A stretch of 64,000 nt of DNA from contig NZ_CP041767.1 in assembly GCF_022026395.1 (NCBI RefSeq), forward strand, positions 3,876,501 to 3,940,500, written 5' to 3'. This DNA is from Brevibacillus brevis. Its GTDB lineage: Bacteria > Bacillota > Bacilli > Brevibacillales > Brevibacillaceae. Below, piece after piece: positions 9,237 through 18,781 of the stretch (its first letter is position 1; each line of letters begins with the position of its first letter). The notes under the pieces were generated by a model. It saw nothing but the letters and a program-made list of their open reading frames with translations, was not told the DNA's origin and did not search any database. A program made the position numbers and the translations under genes.

Positions 9237-10022
9237 TTACTGCTGTGGCTGTTCTTGCCCTTCCTGTATCGGAATAGCCCCTTGAGCCCCGTAAGGAATA
9301 AACCACGGCTGCTCAAACAAGGAGAGCACCCCTTTTGTATCTGGCGGCAATTCTTTCACGATTGCCGGGTACCAGTTCATCATCTTGTCCAGCTTGTAGA
9401 TGACGCTTCTTACTTCATTCCCATCGCGCATGTACAGTGTTACGCGTTGTTTGTCGTAAACCGTTGGCGTCAGTGTAATATCCGAAATCTCCGCGAGTAC
9501 ATCTGGTGATAATTTCGATAACGACTTGGCAAGATGGGGAAGGAGCTCAGGTGAGGCCCAGGAGCTAATCAATGGCCTGTCCACTACACGCTTGGCGAAA
9601 TTAACCTGTTTGAGCACATAGCCATTGTCCAGTAAGGCATAGCGGCTTCCGTCCTGCCCACTCCAAAAAGCGACGCGCTTTTGTTCGGTGATATGTAGCG
9701 TGATCAATCCGGGAAAAGAGCGGCTCACCGTCACATCTTTAATGGCCTCTAATGGTTTCAAGTTATTTCGTACACTGTTCTCCCATACGTTTAGAAACTG
9801 CATGTCCTTCACTAAGCCGGATTGAGCAACGATTTGCTCCGTCGTATAAATATCATTGCCAGTCACTCGAATCTCTTGCACCTTACTGTAAGGAGAACGG
9901 ATAAAAACGATGATGAGAATGGTAAGAAAAAACAATACCAGCAAAAAGACCAGCTTGCGGTTGCCCCTTCTTCTGGGGCGTTGTTGCTTGACTTGCGGAA
10001 TGCGTTCCTCATATACCGCCAT
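9237..10022 (-). CDS. divIB: Cell division protein DivIB/FtsQ
   Basis: Bitopic divisome protein that works with FtsL and DivIC. The chosen start, ATG 10022 after AGAGGAAGG, gives 261 residues. It has a basic cytoplasmic tail (QQRPRRRGNRK), one membrane helix (KLVFLLVLFFLTILIIVFI), then the POTRA domain beginning SPYSKVQEIRVTGNDIYTTEQIV. A start 15 codons upstream is open but lacks a ribosome site. The C-terminal tail is rich in Gln and Pro. It follows murA rather than murB, unlike B. subtilis. Confidence 0.94.
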   Translation of the reverse strand: MAVYEERIPQVKQQRPRRRGNRKLVFLLVLFFLTILIIVFIRSPYSKVQEIRVTGNDIYTTEQIVAQSGLVKDMQFLNVWENSVRNNLKPLEAIKDVTVSRSFPGLITLHITEQKRVAFWSGQDGSRYALLDNGYVLKQVNFAKRVVDRPLISSWASPELLPHLAKSLSKLSPDVLAEISDITLTPTVYDKQRVTLYMRDGNEVRSVIYKLDKMMNWYPAIVKELPPDTKGVLSLFEQPWFIPYGAQGAIPIQEGQEQPQQ

Positions 10023-10153
10023 GGCCGTACCCTTCCTCTTGTTTTTTAGGCTCATTGCCCAGAGCAAAGTAAATTACTGGATGTCTTTCGAATAAATGTC
10101 ATTGAACAAAACAGGGAAAGCGGCATAACATTATGCCGCCCACTCTCCCTCGG

Positions 10154-11410
10154 TTACATCGATACTCGTGATATATCGGCTCCTAATTGACGCAACTGCT
10201 CTTCCAGCCGATCGTATCCACGATCGATATGATGGATCTGGTTCACCGTGGTAATACCTTCTGCAGCAAGCCCTGCGAGGACTAAGGCAGCACCTGCTCG
10301 AAGATCAGTAGCTTCGACATTCGTAGCGGTCAATTTGTTGACACCCCGAATAATTGCGGAGCCAAGATCTACGTATATAGAGGCGCCCATTCGCGCCAAT
10401 TCATTCACATGTTTGAATCTTCCTTCAAAAATGGTCTCTTTGATGACACTTGTTCCCCTTGCCTGTGACAGAAACACCATCAGCTGCGCCTGCAAATCAG
10501 TCGGAAACCCAGGATACGGCGAGGTAATGATCCGGTCGTAGGCACGTGGACGGGACGTGCTTTTGATTTCCATTATATCATGGCGGGTCTTGATTTCAAC
10601 ACCGCAGCTACGGGCGACCTCAATCAATGCCATCAATTGCTCAGGCAATGTATTGGTCAATTCGATATGTCCCTGTGAAATACCGACAGCCAACAGATAG
10701 GTTCCTGTCACAATCCTGTCCGGTATGATCCGGTAACTGACGGAACGCAAACGAGGTACACCACTGATCTCAATCGTATCGGTGCCTGCCCCTCTAATTC
10801 GCGCTCCCATTGCATTCAGGAAATTCTGGAGGTCGATGATTTCCGGTTCTCGTGCTGCATTACAAATTCGAGTTGTGCCTTTTGCCAGCACAGCCGCCAT
10901 CATGATATTTTCCGTCGCGCCCACACTGGGAAAGGAAAGAAAGATATTGGACCCACGCAATTGTTTGGCCCGAAATGTAATGTAGCCTTCCGATTCTTCG
11001 ATTTTGGCTCCCAGCGCAGTCAATCCAGCCAAATGCAAGTCAATCCTGCGCTCTCCAATGTCACATCCACCTGGTCTGGAAATCGTGACCTCACCCAGCC
11101 GTGCGAGGAGTGGTCCCGCCAAAAAAATCGAAGATCGCATTTGGCTCATTAAATCATCCGGCACCTGCGGGACACAGACAGACGTTGTATCCAGATCGAC
11201 ACATCCGTCCTCATGCTTCGTATTCGCCCCAAGCAACGTCAAGATTTCGAGCATGACTTTAATGTCTTTTAGATGGGGGACGTCATAGATATAGAATTGC
11301 CCTTCCGCGAGCACTGCAGCGGCAAGAATGGGAAGAGCAGCGTTCTTAGCACCTTGGATCCGAAGCGAACCGGACAGAGGTCTTCCGCCTTCGATCGCAA
11401 AAGTCTCCAA
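10154..11410 (-). CDS. murA: UDP-N-acetylglucosamine 1-carboxyvinyltransferase MurA
   Basis: Catalyses the first committed step of peptidoglycan synthesis, transferring enolpyruvyl from phosphoenolpyruvate to UDP-GlcNAc. The 418-residue sequence has GSLRIQGAKNAALPIL at the N-terminus and the catalytic cysteine in SRPGGCDIGERRIDLHL, so the fosfomycin-sensitive form is expected. The start is TTG 11410 after GGAGGTG. The gene sits between murB and divIB; B. subtilis keeps its murA genes elsewhere. Confidence 0.97.
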   Translation of the reverse strand: METFAIEGGRPLSGSLRIQGAKNAALPILAAAVLAEGQFYIYDVPHLKDIKVMLEILTLLGANTKHEDGCVDLDTTSVCVPQVPDDLMSQMRSSIFLAGPLLARLGEVTISRPGGCDIGERRIDLHLAGLTALGAKIEESEGYITFRAKQLRGSNIFLSFPSVGATENIMMAAVLAKGTTRICNAAREPEIIDLQNFLNAMGARIRGAGTDTIEISGVPRLRSVSYRIIPDRIVTGTYLLAVGISQGHIELTNTLPEQLMALIEVARSCGVEIKTRHDIMEIKSTSRPRAYDRIITSPYPGFPTDLQAQLMVFLSQARGTSVIKETIFEGRFKHVNELARMGASIYVDLGSAIIRGVNKLTATNVEATDLRAGAALVLAGLAAEGITTVNQIHHIDRGYDRLEEQLRQLGADISRVSM

Positions 11411-11425
11411 ACTTTCACCTCCGTG

Positions 11426-12331
11426 TTACCCCTCGCCCACCACCAGGACTTCCGGATGCAGGTCTATCCCATTTTTCTCGAGAATGGTGCTCCGAACATG
11501 ATTAATCAAGGTGAGGACGTCGGCAGCCGTTGCTCCTCCGCAATTCACGATGAAGTTGGAGTGTTTTTCTGAAACCTGAGCTCCTCCGATCTGATAGCCC
11601 TTCAGCCCAGCTGCTTCAATCAGGCGACCTGCGTGGTCATTCGGCGGATTTCGGAACACACTGCCAGCACACGGCATCTGCAGCGGCTGCGTATTGCGCC
11701 GTCGTTCCTTATTGGCAGCGAGTGTGGCGGCAATCTCCTTGCGGTCGCCCGTCCTCAATTGAAAACGGGCCTCTAGCACGATCCCTTTTTGCTTTTGCAA
11801 AAGAGAAGTCCGATAGCTAAAGCTCAGTTCTTCGTTACTCAACACTTTACTTTCGCCGTTTTCGAAAAGGATCTCGGCATCAATAAGAATACGTGAAAGA
11901 TCAGATCCGTGTGCCCCCGCATTCATATAGACGGCGCCGCCTACCGTACCAGGAATCCCTCCTGCAAACTCCATACCTGTTAATCCCATCTTGCCTGTCT
12001 CCACCGCCAGGCGGATCATGGAATATCCGGCACCCACACACACCTCTTCGCCCCTGAACTCACAGTGGCTCAAGCCCTCGGCCACCTTAAGCACGGCTCC
12101 ACGTATCCCTCTGTCCCTCACCAGAAGGTTTGAACCGCGCCCGATTACACTCCAAGGAATTTCATGACGATGGATGATCTGCAAGGCTTTTTGCAAGGAT
12201 GCTTTATCCTTGGGTTGGATTAACAAATCAGCAGGACCCCCGATCCGCCACGTTGTATGATTAGCAAGGGGTTCATCGGTCCACACTTTGTCAATTCCTG
12301 CTTGCATGAGTTCATCTGCGATTTTTTTCAT
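11426..12331 (-). CDS. murB: UDP-N-acetylenolpyruvoylglucosamine reductase MurB
   Basis: FAD- and NADPH-dependent reduction of enolpyruvyl-UDP-GlcNAc to UDP-MurNAc. The 301 residues show NHTTWRIGGPADLL, GRGSNLLVRDRGIRG, MEFAGGIPGTVGGAVYMNAGAHG and the catalytic-serine region MPCAGSVFRNPPNDHAGRLIE, the short type II form common in Bacillales. ATG 12331 is chosen because AGGAGG stands seven bases upstream; a longer open frame has no support. It follows murG and precedes murA. Confidence 0.97.
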   Translation of the reverse strand: MKKIADELMQAGIDKVWTDEPLANHTTWRIGGPADLLIQPKDKASLQKALQIIHRHEIPWSVIGRGSNLLVRDRGIRGAVLKVAEGLSHCEFRGEEVCVGAGYSMIRLAVETGKMGLTGMEFAGGIPGTVGGAVYMNAGAHGSDLSRILIDAEILFENGESKVLSNEELSFSYRTSLLQKQKGIVLEARFQLRTGDRKEIAATLAANKERRRNTQPLQMPCAGSVFRNPPNDHAGRLIEAAGLKGYQIGGAQVSEKHSNFIVNCGGATAADVLTLINHVRSTILEKNGIDLHPEVLVVGEG

Positions 12332-12433
12332 TTGTGAACCTCCTGATACGTTTGCTAGGTCGGACCTAGTCTTCTCACGTGTTTGCTCCATACTATGCGT
12401 TCGCCCAGATCGGCGTGACAATCGCCTATCTGA

Positions 12434-13537
12434 TCATTTTTTTCGTGTAATCGCCTCTAATTGACGGACAATCTCCGTAGCTGCTTGCGGCATCCCCAAG
12501 GAAAGAGAACTATTTTTCATCTCTTCCCATTTTGCTGGATTGGCAAGAATATTTTCCAAGGAAAGTAGCAAGCTCTCTCCGGTAAGTTCCCGCTCTACGA
12601 TAACATGAGCTGCCCCTGCCCGCTCCAATCCCCTTGCATTTTTCTCTTGATGATTGTTCGTGACATACGGGGACGGAATCAAGATCGAAGGCACACCTAG
12701 TGCCGTAATTTCTGCCAAGGTAGATGCCCCTGCGCGACCAACCAATACATAGGTCGCTGCCAAAACATCCGGCATATTATGGACGAACGGAAGCACAGAA
12801 ATGTTACTTGGAAGTGTTGCCAATTCTCTAAGCTGTGCCGAAATTGTTTCATAATGAACGTCGCCCGTCACATATACAAAATGAGAATCGGCATATTTGC
12901 CCAACTGCGTAACAACCGAAAGCACCGCCTCATTGATTGCGCGGGCTCCCCTGCTGCCACCAAAGATCAGCACGATTTTTTTGCTATTGTCCACACCCAA
13001 AAAGCTACGCCCCGCCTCTGCATTACCATGCATGACTTCCGTTGCACGCGGATTTCCGGTCAGTACCGTTTTAGACGGGGGAAAATGGGCAAGCGATTCT
13101 TTGAACGAAACAGCCACCCGTGTAGCTGAGCGAGAAAGAAACTTGTTGGTCAAGCCTGGCACTACGTTTTGCTCATGGATCAGCGTTGGAATCCCCAAGC
13201 GAGAAGCTGCATATACGACTGGGCCACACACGTAGCCACCTGTACCAATTACGACATCCGGTTTGAATTCGCGCAGCATTTTCTTGGCATCACCAACAGC
13301 CCGGACGAATTTCCACAAGGTCTTCAGGTTGTCCAACGAAAGCTTGCGTTTCAATCCGCTAATTTCTACGGATTGGAAAGGAATATTTGATCTCGGAACC
13401 AAACCTGCTTCCAAGCCTTTTTTACTGCCAATATACAAAAAGGCAGCCTGCGGATTTTGGCGGGAAACTTCCCTCGCCACCGCAAGCGCCGGATAAATAT
13501 GTCCACCTGTGCCACCGCCTGTTAAGACGACACGCAT
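12434..13537 (-). CDS. murG: Undecaprenyl-PP-MurNAc-pentapeptide GlcNAc transferase MurG
   Basis: Membrane-associated GT28 glycosyltransferase that converts lipid I to lipid II. The protein starts MRVVLTGGGTGGHIYPALAVA, the glycine-rich acceptor loop. It continues with DVVIGTGGYVCGPVVYAA and the UDP-GlcNAc site LVGRAGASTLAEITALGVPSILIP, for 367 residues in total. The open frame runs about 100 codons further upstream, but that part overlaps spoVE and is not MurG-like. The ribosome site (AAAAGGGTG) is moderate. Confidence 0.97.
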   Translation of the reverse strand: MRVVLTGGGTGGHIYPALAVAREVSRQNPQAAFLYIGSKKGLEAGLVPRSNIPFQSVEISGLKRKLSLDNLKTLWKFVRAVGDAKKMLREFKPDVVIGTGGYVCGPVVYAASRLGIPTLIHEQNVVPGLTNKFLSRSATRVAVSFKESLAHFPPSKTVLTGNPRATEVMHGNAEAGRSFLGVDNSKKIVLIFGGSRGARAINEAVLSVVTQLGKYADSHFVYVTGDVHYETISAQLRELATLPSNISVLPFVHNMPDVLAATYVLVGRAGASTLAEITALGVPSILIPSPYVTNNHQEKNARGLERAGAAHVIVERELTGESLLLSLENILANPAKWEEMKNSSLSLGMPQAATEIVRQLEAITRKK

Positions 13538-13614
13538 ACGTTCACACCCTTTTTTAGAAGGAGTAGCAATGAGCTGATGTACATTCCTATTGCGTACTCC
13601 TGTTGAGGTTTCTG

Positions 13615-14709
13615 TTATCGAGAAAAACGAGAGATGTTCAACAAGACACCTACACCTGTGAGCATCAGTGTCAATGATGAACCGCCGTAGCTTAAGAATG
13701 GCAACGTGATTCCTGTCACCGGAAACATCCCTGTTACAACACCAATATTGATGACAACCTGGATGGCAATCATTCCAATGATTCCTAGCGCAAGCAGGCT
13801 TCCGAACAAATCCGGAGCCGTAATCGCCGTCCGCATTCCCCTCCACAACAAGAGGAGGAAAAGCAGGAGAATGAGCGTGCCTCCGATAAAGCCCAGCTCC
13901 TCCGCGACAATCGAGAAAATAAAATCATTGTAAGGCTCCGGCAAGTACAGATGCTTCTGTCTGCTTTGTCCAAGACCAAGACCCAACAAACCACCGGGAC
14001 CTATTGCGTAAAGGGATTGGATGATTTGATAGCCGGTATTGAGCGGGTCAGACCACGGATCGAGGAAGGACGTAATCCTTTTGATTCGATAAGGAGCTGA
14101 CAAAACCAATCCGATGAAGCCAACCACTCCGATCATTCCCAATCCGACAAAATGACTGACCCGCGCACCTGACGCAAAAATCATGACAACCGCTGTTCCC
14201 ATCAAAACCGTCCCGGTGCCCAGGTCCGGTTGCAACATGATCAATCCAAAGCACAGAACCGGGATTCCCAAGGCAGGCATAAGACCTTTTCGGAACAAGA
14301 CAATTTGCTTCTGATTATCTGAGAGCCACTTCGCGAGAAATGCAACAACGCCCAGTTTCGCAAATTCTCCTGGTTGAATTCCAAAAGCGCCAAATCCAAG
14401 CCAGCTTTTCGAGCCATTTACCTCGATCCCGATGATCAAAACAAGAATCAACAGACCGATGCTCGCCAAATATCCTGCCTTGGCCCATTGCTTCCACACC
14501 CAGTAATCAATATTCATCGTAATGTACATGGATGTAATCCCTAACAGAGCGAAGATCAGTTGCCGCTTGGCAAAGAAATACGGATCGGAAAACGGCGGCT
14601 TTTGCGCCACGATCGCGCTGGCGCTGTACACCATCACGATGCCAATTCCCAATAAAAAAAGTGTTGCAAAAATAATTACGAAGTCGGGGGCAGAGCGTAC
14701 CTTGCTCAT
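13615..14709 (-). CDS. spoVE: SEDS-family peptidoglycan glycosyltransferase SpoVE (FtsW-like)
   Basis: Polytopic SEDS protein, 364 residues with about ten membrane segments, predicted to polymerise lipid II together with a class B PBP. Family motifs are KRQLIFALLGI, KSWLGFGAFGIQPGEFAKLG, MLQPDLGTGTVLMG and GMFPVTGITLPFLSYGGSS. Its place between murD and murG is that of spoVE in B. subtilis, where it acts with SpoVD in spore cortex synthesis. From sequence alone a vegetative FtsW role cannot be excluded. Confidence 0.88.
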   Translation of the reverse strand: MSKVRSAPDFVIIFATLFLLGIGIVMVYSASAIVAQKPPFSDPYFFAKRQLIFALLGITSMYITMNIDYWVWKQWAKAGYLASIGLLILVLIIGIEVNGSKSWLGFGAFGIQPGEFAKLGVVAFLAKWLSDNQKQIVLFRKGLMPALGIPVLCFGLIMLQPDLGTGTVLMGTAVVMIFASGARVSHFVGLGMIGVVGFIGLVLSAPYRIKRITSFLDPWSDPLNTGYQIIQSLYAIGPGGLLGLGLGQSRQKHLYLPEPYNDFIFSIVAEELGFIGGTLILLLFLLLLWRGMRTAITAPDLFGSLLALGIIGMIAIQVVINIGVVTGMFPVTGITLPFLSYGGSSLTLMLTGVGVLLNISRFSR

Positions 14710-14775
14710 TGTGCCAGGTCATCCTTTCTCATGCCGTCCCGCTTTTGTCATATTCGTGATGGTACCAGTGGGACG

Positions 14776-16140
14776 TTATGCTAGGCTTGTTTTAAGTCTA
14801 TGCACGCCGTCCTTAAACATGCTCCCCCTTGTCTCAAACGAAGGAAACATGTCCCAACTCGCACAAGCTGGGCTCAGTAAGACCACATCACCTGATTCAG
14901 CTAACCGGGAAGCAGCAAGAACGGCTTTTTCCACAGTATCGACATGGATACGCTCATTAATCCCTGCTTCCTGAGCACGTTCCAGTAAAATCGGAGCCGT
15001 TTGCCCAAGGGCGATGACTGCTTTTACCCGACCTTGGATCACAGGCAGCAGCTCCCGAAAATCAACGCCACGATCCAGCCCACCGCAAATCCATACGACC
15101 GGCTCCTTGCATGCTTGCAAGGCGCGTGATGCAGCTTCCGGGTTGGTCGCTTTTGAATCGTTGAAGTATTTGACACCGCGAATCGAATCTACGAACTCCA
15201 TCCGGTGCTCTACCCCCGGGAAGGTAGTAAGAACTTTTATAATCGATTGCTTGTCCGCACCTGCGAGCTTCGCAACAAGAATCGCTGCCAGTGCGTTGTC
15301 CAGATGAGGAACGGTAATATCCGCTATTGCAACAATTGGCTCTGTATTCCCATTCCCATCCGCAAACAGGATCAAACCATCCTTGACAAAAGCTCCCTTT
15401 GGCACCTCTTGACTCTTGCTAAAGTAGTAAATGGCTGCAGGGAGGTCTTTGCATTTTTCTACAATCTCTGGTTGGTCATATGGCAAAATAGCTGCGTCAT
15501 CTGCCGTTTGGTTGGCAAACATTTTCAGTTTGGCTACCAAATACTCTTCCATGGTGTGATGGTAATCCAGATGAGCAGGATACAGATTGAGTAAAACACC
15601 GATATGTGGGCGAAATTCCCTTGTCCCCATCAGTTGGAAGCTACTCAATTCGGCAACGAGCCATTCGTCGGGACCAGCTTCCTCTGCCAGACCGCACAAC
15701 ACGGTACCGATGTTGCCTCCTACCTTCGCATCCAGACCCGCTTCTTTGAGAATCAGTCCGACGAGCGTCGTAGTCGTCGTCTTGCCATTGGAGCCTGTTA
15801 TGCCGATAATCGGTGCCTTGGCAATCTGGAAGGCTAGCTCCACCTCCGTCACAACAGGAATGCCTAGTGACTGAGCCTGTTTGACGGGTGCTGCTTCATA
15901 CGGAATCCCCGGGTTTTTGACCACTAGGGATACACCTTCATGAATCAGATCATCAGGGTGATAACCGCAAATGACCGGGATTCCCAACGCTTCCAGCTCT
16001 TCTATCCCCACGGCTTCTTCACGTGGCTTTTTATCATTTACGACGACATGAGCACCAAAGCGGTGTAGCAGTTTAGCCACTGCGACACCGCTCTTTGCCA
16101 TACCAATAACGACGACATGTTTATTATGAAAACGCATCAT
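14776..16140 (-). CDS. murD: UDP-MurNAc-L-alanine:D-glutamate ligase MurD
   Basis: ATP-dependent addition of D-glutamate to UDP-MurNAc-L-Ala in the cytoplasm. The 454-residue Mur ligase has [13 protein letters not shown] at the N-terminus, the ATP loop [16 protein letters not shown], and the C-terminal [16 protein letters not shown] and [11 protein letters not shown]. The ATG overlaps the mraY stop by four bases (ATGA), indicating translational coupling. Confidence 0.97.
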   Translation of the reverse strand: MMRFHNKHVVVIGMAKSGVAVAKLLHRFGAHVVVNDKKPREEAVGIEELEALGIPVICGYHPDDLIHEGVSLVVKNPGIPYEAAPVKQAQSLGIPVVTEVELAFQIAKAPIIGITGSNGKTTTTTLVGLILKEAGLDAKVGGNIGTVLCGLAEEAGPDEWLVAELSSFQLMGTREFRPHIGVLLNLYPAHLDYHHTMEEYLVAKLKMFANQTADDAAILPYDQPEIVEKCKDLPAAIYYFSKSQEVPKGAFVKDGLILFADGNGNTEPIVAIADITVPHLDNALAAILVAKLAGADKQSIIKVLTTFPGVEHRMEFVDSIRGVKYFNDSKATNPEAASRALQACKEPVVWICGGLDRGVDFRELLPVIQGRVKAVIALGQTAPILLERAQEAGINERIHVDTVEKAVLAASRLAESGDVVLLSPACASWDMFPSFETRGSMFKDGVHRLKTSLA

Positions 16141-17108
16141 CTGATTGTCACCACCTCAAGGTATACACCCAATCCAGCAAAGAACATACCGACGAGCCAG
16201 AACGTGACAACCACGCGCCACTCTGACCAGCCTGTTAATTCAAAATGATGATGCAGGGGACTCATTCGGAAAATACGCTTTCCACGCGTCTTAAAGGAGA
16301 CTACCTGCATAATGACAGAGAGTGTCTCAACAACGAATACCCCACCGATAATAGCCAAGAGCAATTCCGTCTTGGTCATGATTGCAATTCCCGCGAGCGC
16401 TCCACCAAGTCCAAGTGAACCGGTATCACCCATGAACACGCGTGCCGGATGTGCATTAAAGACGAGGAAGCCAAGTAGCGCACCTACAACAGCTGCACTA
16501 AAAATAGCAGTGTCATAATCTTGGCCAAACCATGCGATGATCGCATAAGCACCAAAAGCAATGGCTCCCGTCCCTGCCAATAGTCCATCTACCCCATCTG
16601 TGATGTTAACAGCATTCGTTGTACCTACCAAGAGGAACAACAGGAACGGGAAGTAGAAATAGCCAAGCTCCAGCTTCCACGGTGTACCTGGCAGATGAAT
16701 GGACGTGTCATGCCCCATCATGAGCAGCAAAATATAAGCGCCGATTGCCAAGACAATCTGACCAGCAAACTTCTGTTTGGCGGTCAACCCGAGGTTACGT
16801 TTTTTCTTGATTTTGATGAAATCATCCAGAAACCCGATTAAACCGTATCCGAGAGTCACCAATAACAGGAAGTAAATTTCCATTTTCGCATTGGCAAACT
16901 TCAACACGGTAAATATGAGTGCCAAAAGAATGATGGTGCCTCCCATAGTGGGAGTTCCAGCCTTCTTATAATGGGATTGCGGTCCTTCCTCACGAATTGC
17001 CTGCCCAAATTTCAGGCGGCGAAGGAAGGGAATAAACAATGGGCCAATGAGTACGGCGATGAGAAACGCAGCGACGATCGTGACGATTAGGACGTTGTCA
17101 ACGAACAT
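16137..17108 (-). CDS. mraY: Phospho-MurNAc-pentapeptide transferase MraY
   Basis: Integral membrane enzyme that transfers phospho-MurNAc-pentapeptide to undecaprenyl phosphate, giving lipid I. The 323 residues form about ten membrane helices, with the conserved [10 protein letters not shown] near the N-terminus, the Asp-rich [31 protein letters not shown] and the histidine motif [22 protein letters not shown] precedes the ATG. Confidence 0.98.
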   Translation of the reverse strand: MFVDNVLIVTIVAAFLIAVLIGPLFIPFLRRLKFGQAIREEGPQSHYKKAGTPTMGGTIILLALIFTVLKFANAKMEIYFLLLVTLGYGLIGFLDDFIKIKKKRNLGLTAKQKFAGQIVLAIGAYILLLMMGHDTSIHLPGTPWKLELGYFYFPFLLFLLVGTTNAVNITDGVDGLLAGTGAIAFGAYAIIAWFGQDYDTAIFSAAVVGALLGFLVFNAHPARVFMGDTGSLGLGGALAGIAIMTKTELLLAIIGGVFVVETLSVIMQVVSFKTRGKRIFRMSPLHHHFELTGWSEWRVVVTFWLVGMFFAGLGVYLEVVTIR

Positions 17109-17150
17109 GCCCGAGCCTCCTTTCTTTCGATGCAGTGTGTGGCATCTGTT

Positions 17151-18629
17151 TTATTCTTGGTTGTACCGGGCAATCGCTTCGCGCGCTACTTCACGGTCAT
17201 CGAAGGGCAACACCTGGTCTTTAATAATTTGATACGTTTCGTGTCCTTTTCCGGCGATCAAGATCACATCGTCCGGCTTTGCGAGCGAAACAGCATGGGC
17301 AATGGCTTCGCGTCGGTCTGTTAGTGCCGTATAACGATCAGGTGCCACTTCCGACAAGCCTGCCAGCATGTCATCGAGAATCGCCTGCGGCTCCTCCGAG
17401 CGTGGATTATCTGATGTTAAGACGGTCAGATCAGCATATTTCGTTGCAATTTGCGCCATGATTGGGCGTTTGGATCGATCCCTGTCGCCTCCGCAGCCAA
17501 CAATGCAAAATACGTTGCCACGGGCAAATTCCTTGACAGTCATCAATGCATTTTCCAAGCTGTCTGGCGTGTGTGAGTAGTCGACGAGCACCGCAAACGG
17601 CTGACCAGCATCTACTGCTTCAAATCGCCCATTTACCCCTGCTACCGCTTCCAGGCTCGCTTTAATCTCTTCTAGTGGAATACCTTCTGCGAGTGTAACC
17701 GCGATGGCTGCCAAAGCGTTATACACATTGAACTTTCCCATCAGCTTCAAGTTCAGACGCGCACTGCCAGCAAAGCTTTCGACTGTAAAAGAAGTTCCTT
17801 TACTGGTGATTTCGATTTGTTTTGCCCTTACATCTGCAGGTTGATCAATGCCGTATGTAATGACTCGCGCCGGTGTAACGGTAGCATATAATTCGGACGC
17901 CTCATCATCCGCATTCAGTACAGCGGTCTTTAGACGGTCTGTGTCATAGCTGTTGCCGAGCTGGGAAAACAACAATGATTTGGCGTAGCGATAGTTTTCC
18001 ATTGTTTTATGGTAGTCGAGGTGATCCTGGGTCAGGTTGGTGAAAACCGCTGTATGGATTTCGCAACCGCGGACTCTTCCCAGCTCCAGTGCATGAGAGG
18101 ACACCTCAATAATCGCATAGTCTGTGTTTACATCGCACATGCGGCGAAAGCTTCTTTGCAAATCTATGGCATCTGGAGTCGTATTTTTGACTTCCTCCGT
18201 TACGTCTCCAATTCTCATATGGATCGTTCCGATTAAGCCTGTTTGCTTGCTTTGATCGCGCAAAATTTTGTCGATCAGATGCGTAGTGGTCGTCTTGCCA
18301 TTTGTCCCCGTTACGCCAATGACTTTTACTTCTTTCGTAGGAGATCCGAAAATACGATCAGCCAGCATAGCCATTGCCCGCCGGGTATCCGGTACTTTGA
18401 CAATAGTCGCTGGCACGTCCAGATCTTGTTCGGATAACACGGCGACGGCACCATTCTTCACCGCCTGGGCCGCGAACGTATGTCCATCCACGGTATATCC
18501 AGTCAGACAGACAAACAAGTAGCCGGGCTTTACCTGGCGCGAGTCTGCTGTCAAACCCGTAATCTCCATGCTGTCATCCCCCGAAACCGTTACTGGCAAC
18601 AAAGGCATGAGCAGATCCCGTAGAAACAT
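17151..18629 (-). CDS. murE: UDP-MurNAc-tripeptide synthetase MurE (meso-diaminopimelate type)
   Basis: Adds the third residue to UDP-MurNAc-L-Ala-D-Glu. The motif TSDNPRSEEP, with the DNPR selectivity signature, marks meso-diaminopimelate as substrate, as expected for Bacillales. The ATP loop GVTGTNGKTTTTHLI and NLTQDHLDYHKTMENY are intact. ATG 18629 (MFLRDLLMPLLP) is chosen because GGGGTG precedes it by eight bases and it aligns with homologues; an upstream ATG at 18677 would add 16 residues. The product is 492 residues. Confidence 0.96.
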   Translation of the reverse strand: MFLRDLLMPLLPVTVSGDDSMEITGLTADSRQVKPGYLFVCLTGYTVDGHTFAAQAVKNGAVAVLSEQDLDVPATIVKVPDTRRAMAMLADRIFGSPTKEVKVIGVTGTNGKTTTTHLIDKILRDQSKQTGLIGTIHMRIGDVTEEVKNTTPDAIDLQRSFRRMCDVNTDYAIIEVSSHALELGRVRGCEIHTAVFTNLTQDHLDYHKTMENYRYAKSLLFSQLGNSYDTDRLKTAVLNADDEASELYATVTPARVITYGIDQPADVRAKQIEITSKGTSFTVESFAGSARLNLKLMGKFNVYNALAAIAVTLAEGIPLEEIKASLEAVAGVNGRFEAVDAGQPFAVLVDYSHTPDSLENALMTVKEFARGNVFCIVGCGGDRDRSKRPIMAQIATKYADLTVLTSDNPRSEEPQAILDDMLAGLSEVAPDRYTALTDRREAIAHAVSLAKPDDVILIAGKGHETYQIIKDQVLPFDDREVAREAIARYNQE

Positions 18630-18781
18630 GAAACAGGCACCCCATTCTCCAACTAGTATAGACAGAAATTTGAACATTTGTACTAGGCTACACCGATCAT
18701 TTAGGCGCAGTCTGGACGAACAAAGGCAGAGCGAACGTAGACAAGCCTACTCCCCTCCGCCTTCGAAATCTCATTTTATAG

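Noticed and set aside
13538-13846. N-terminal extension of the murG frame
   Set aside because: The extra 100 codons overlap spoVE and show no MurG similarity; the glycine-rich motif starts at 13537.
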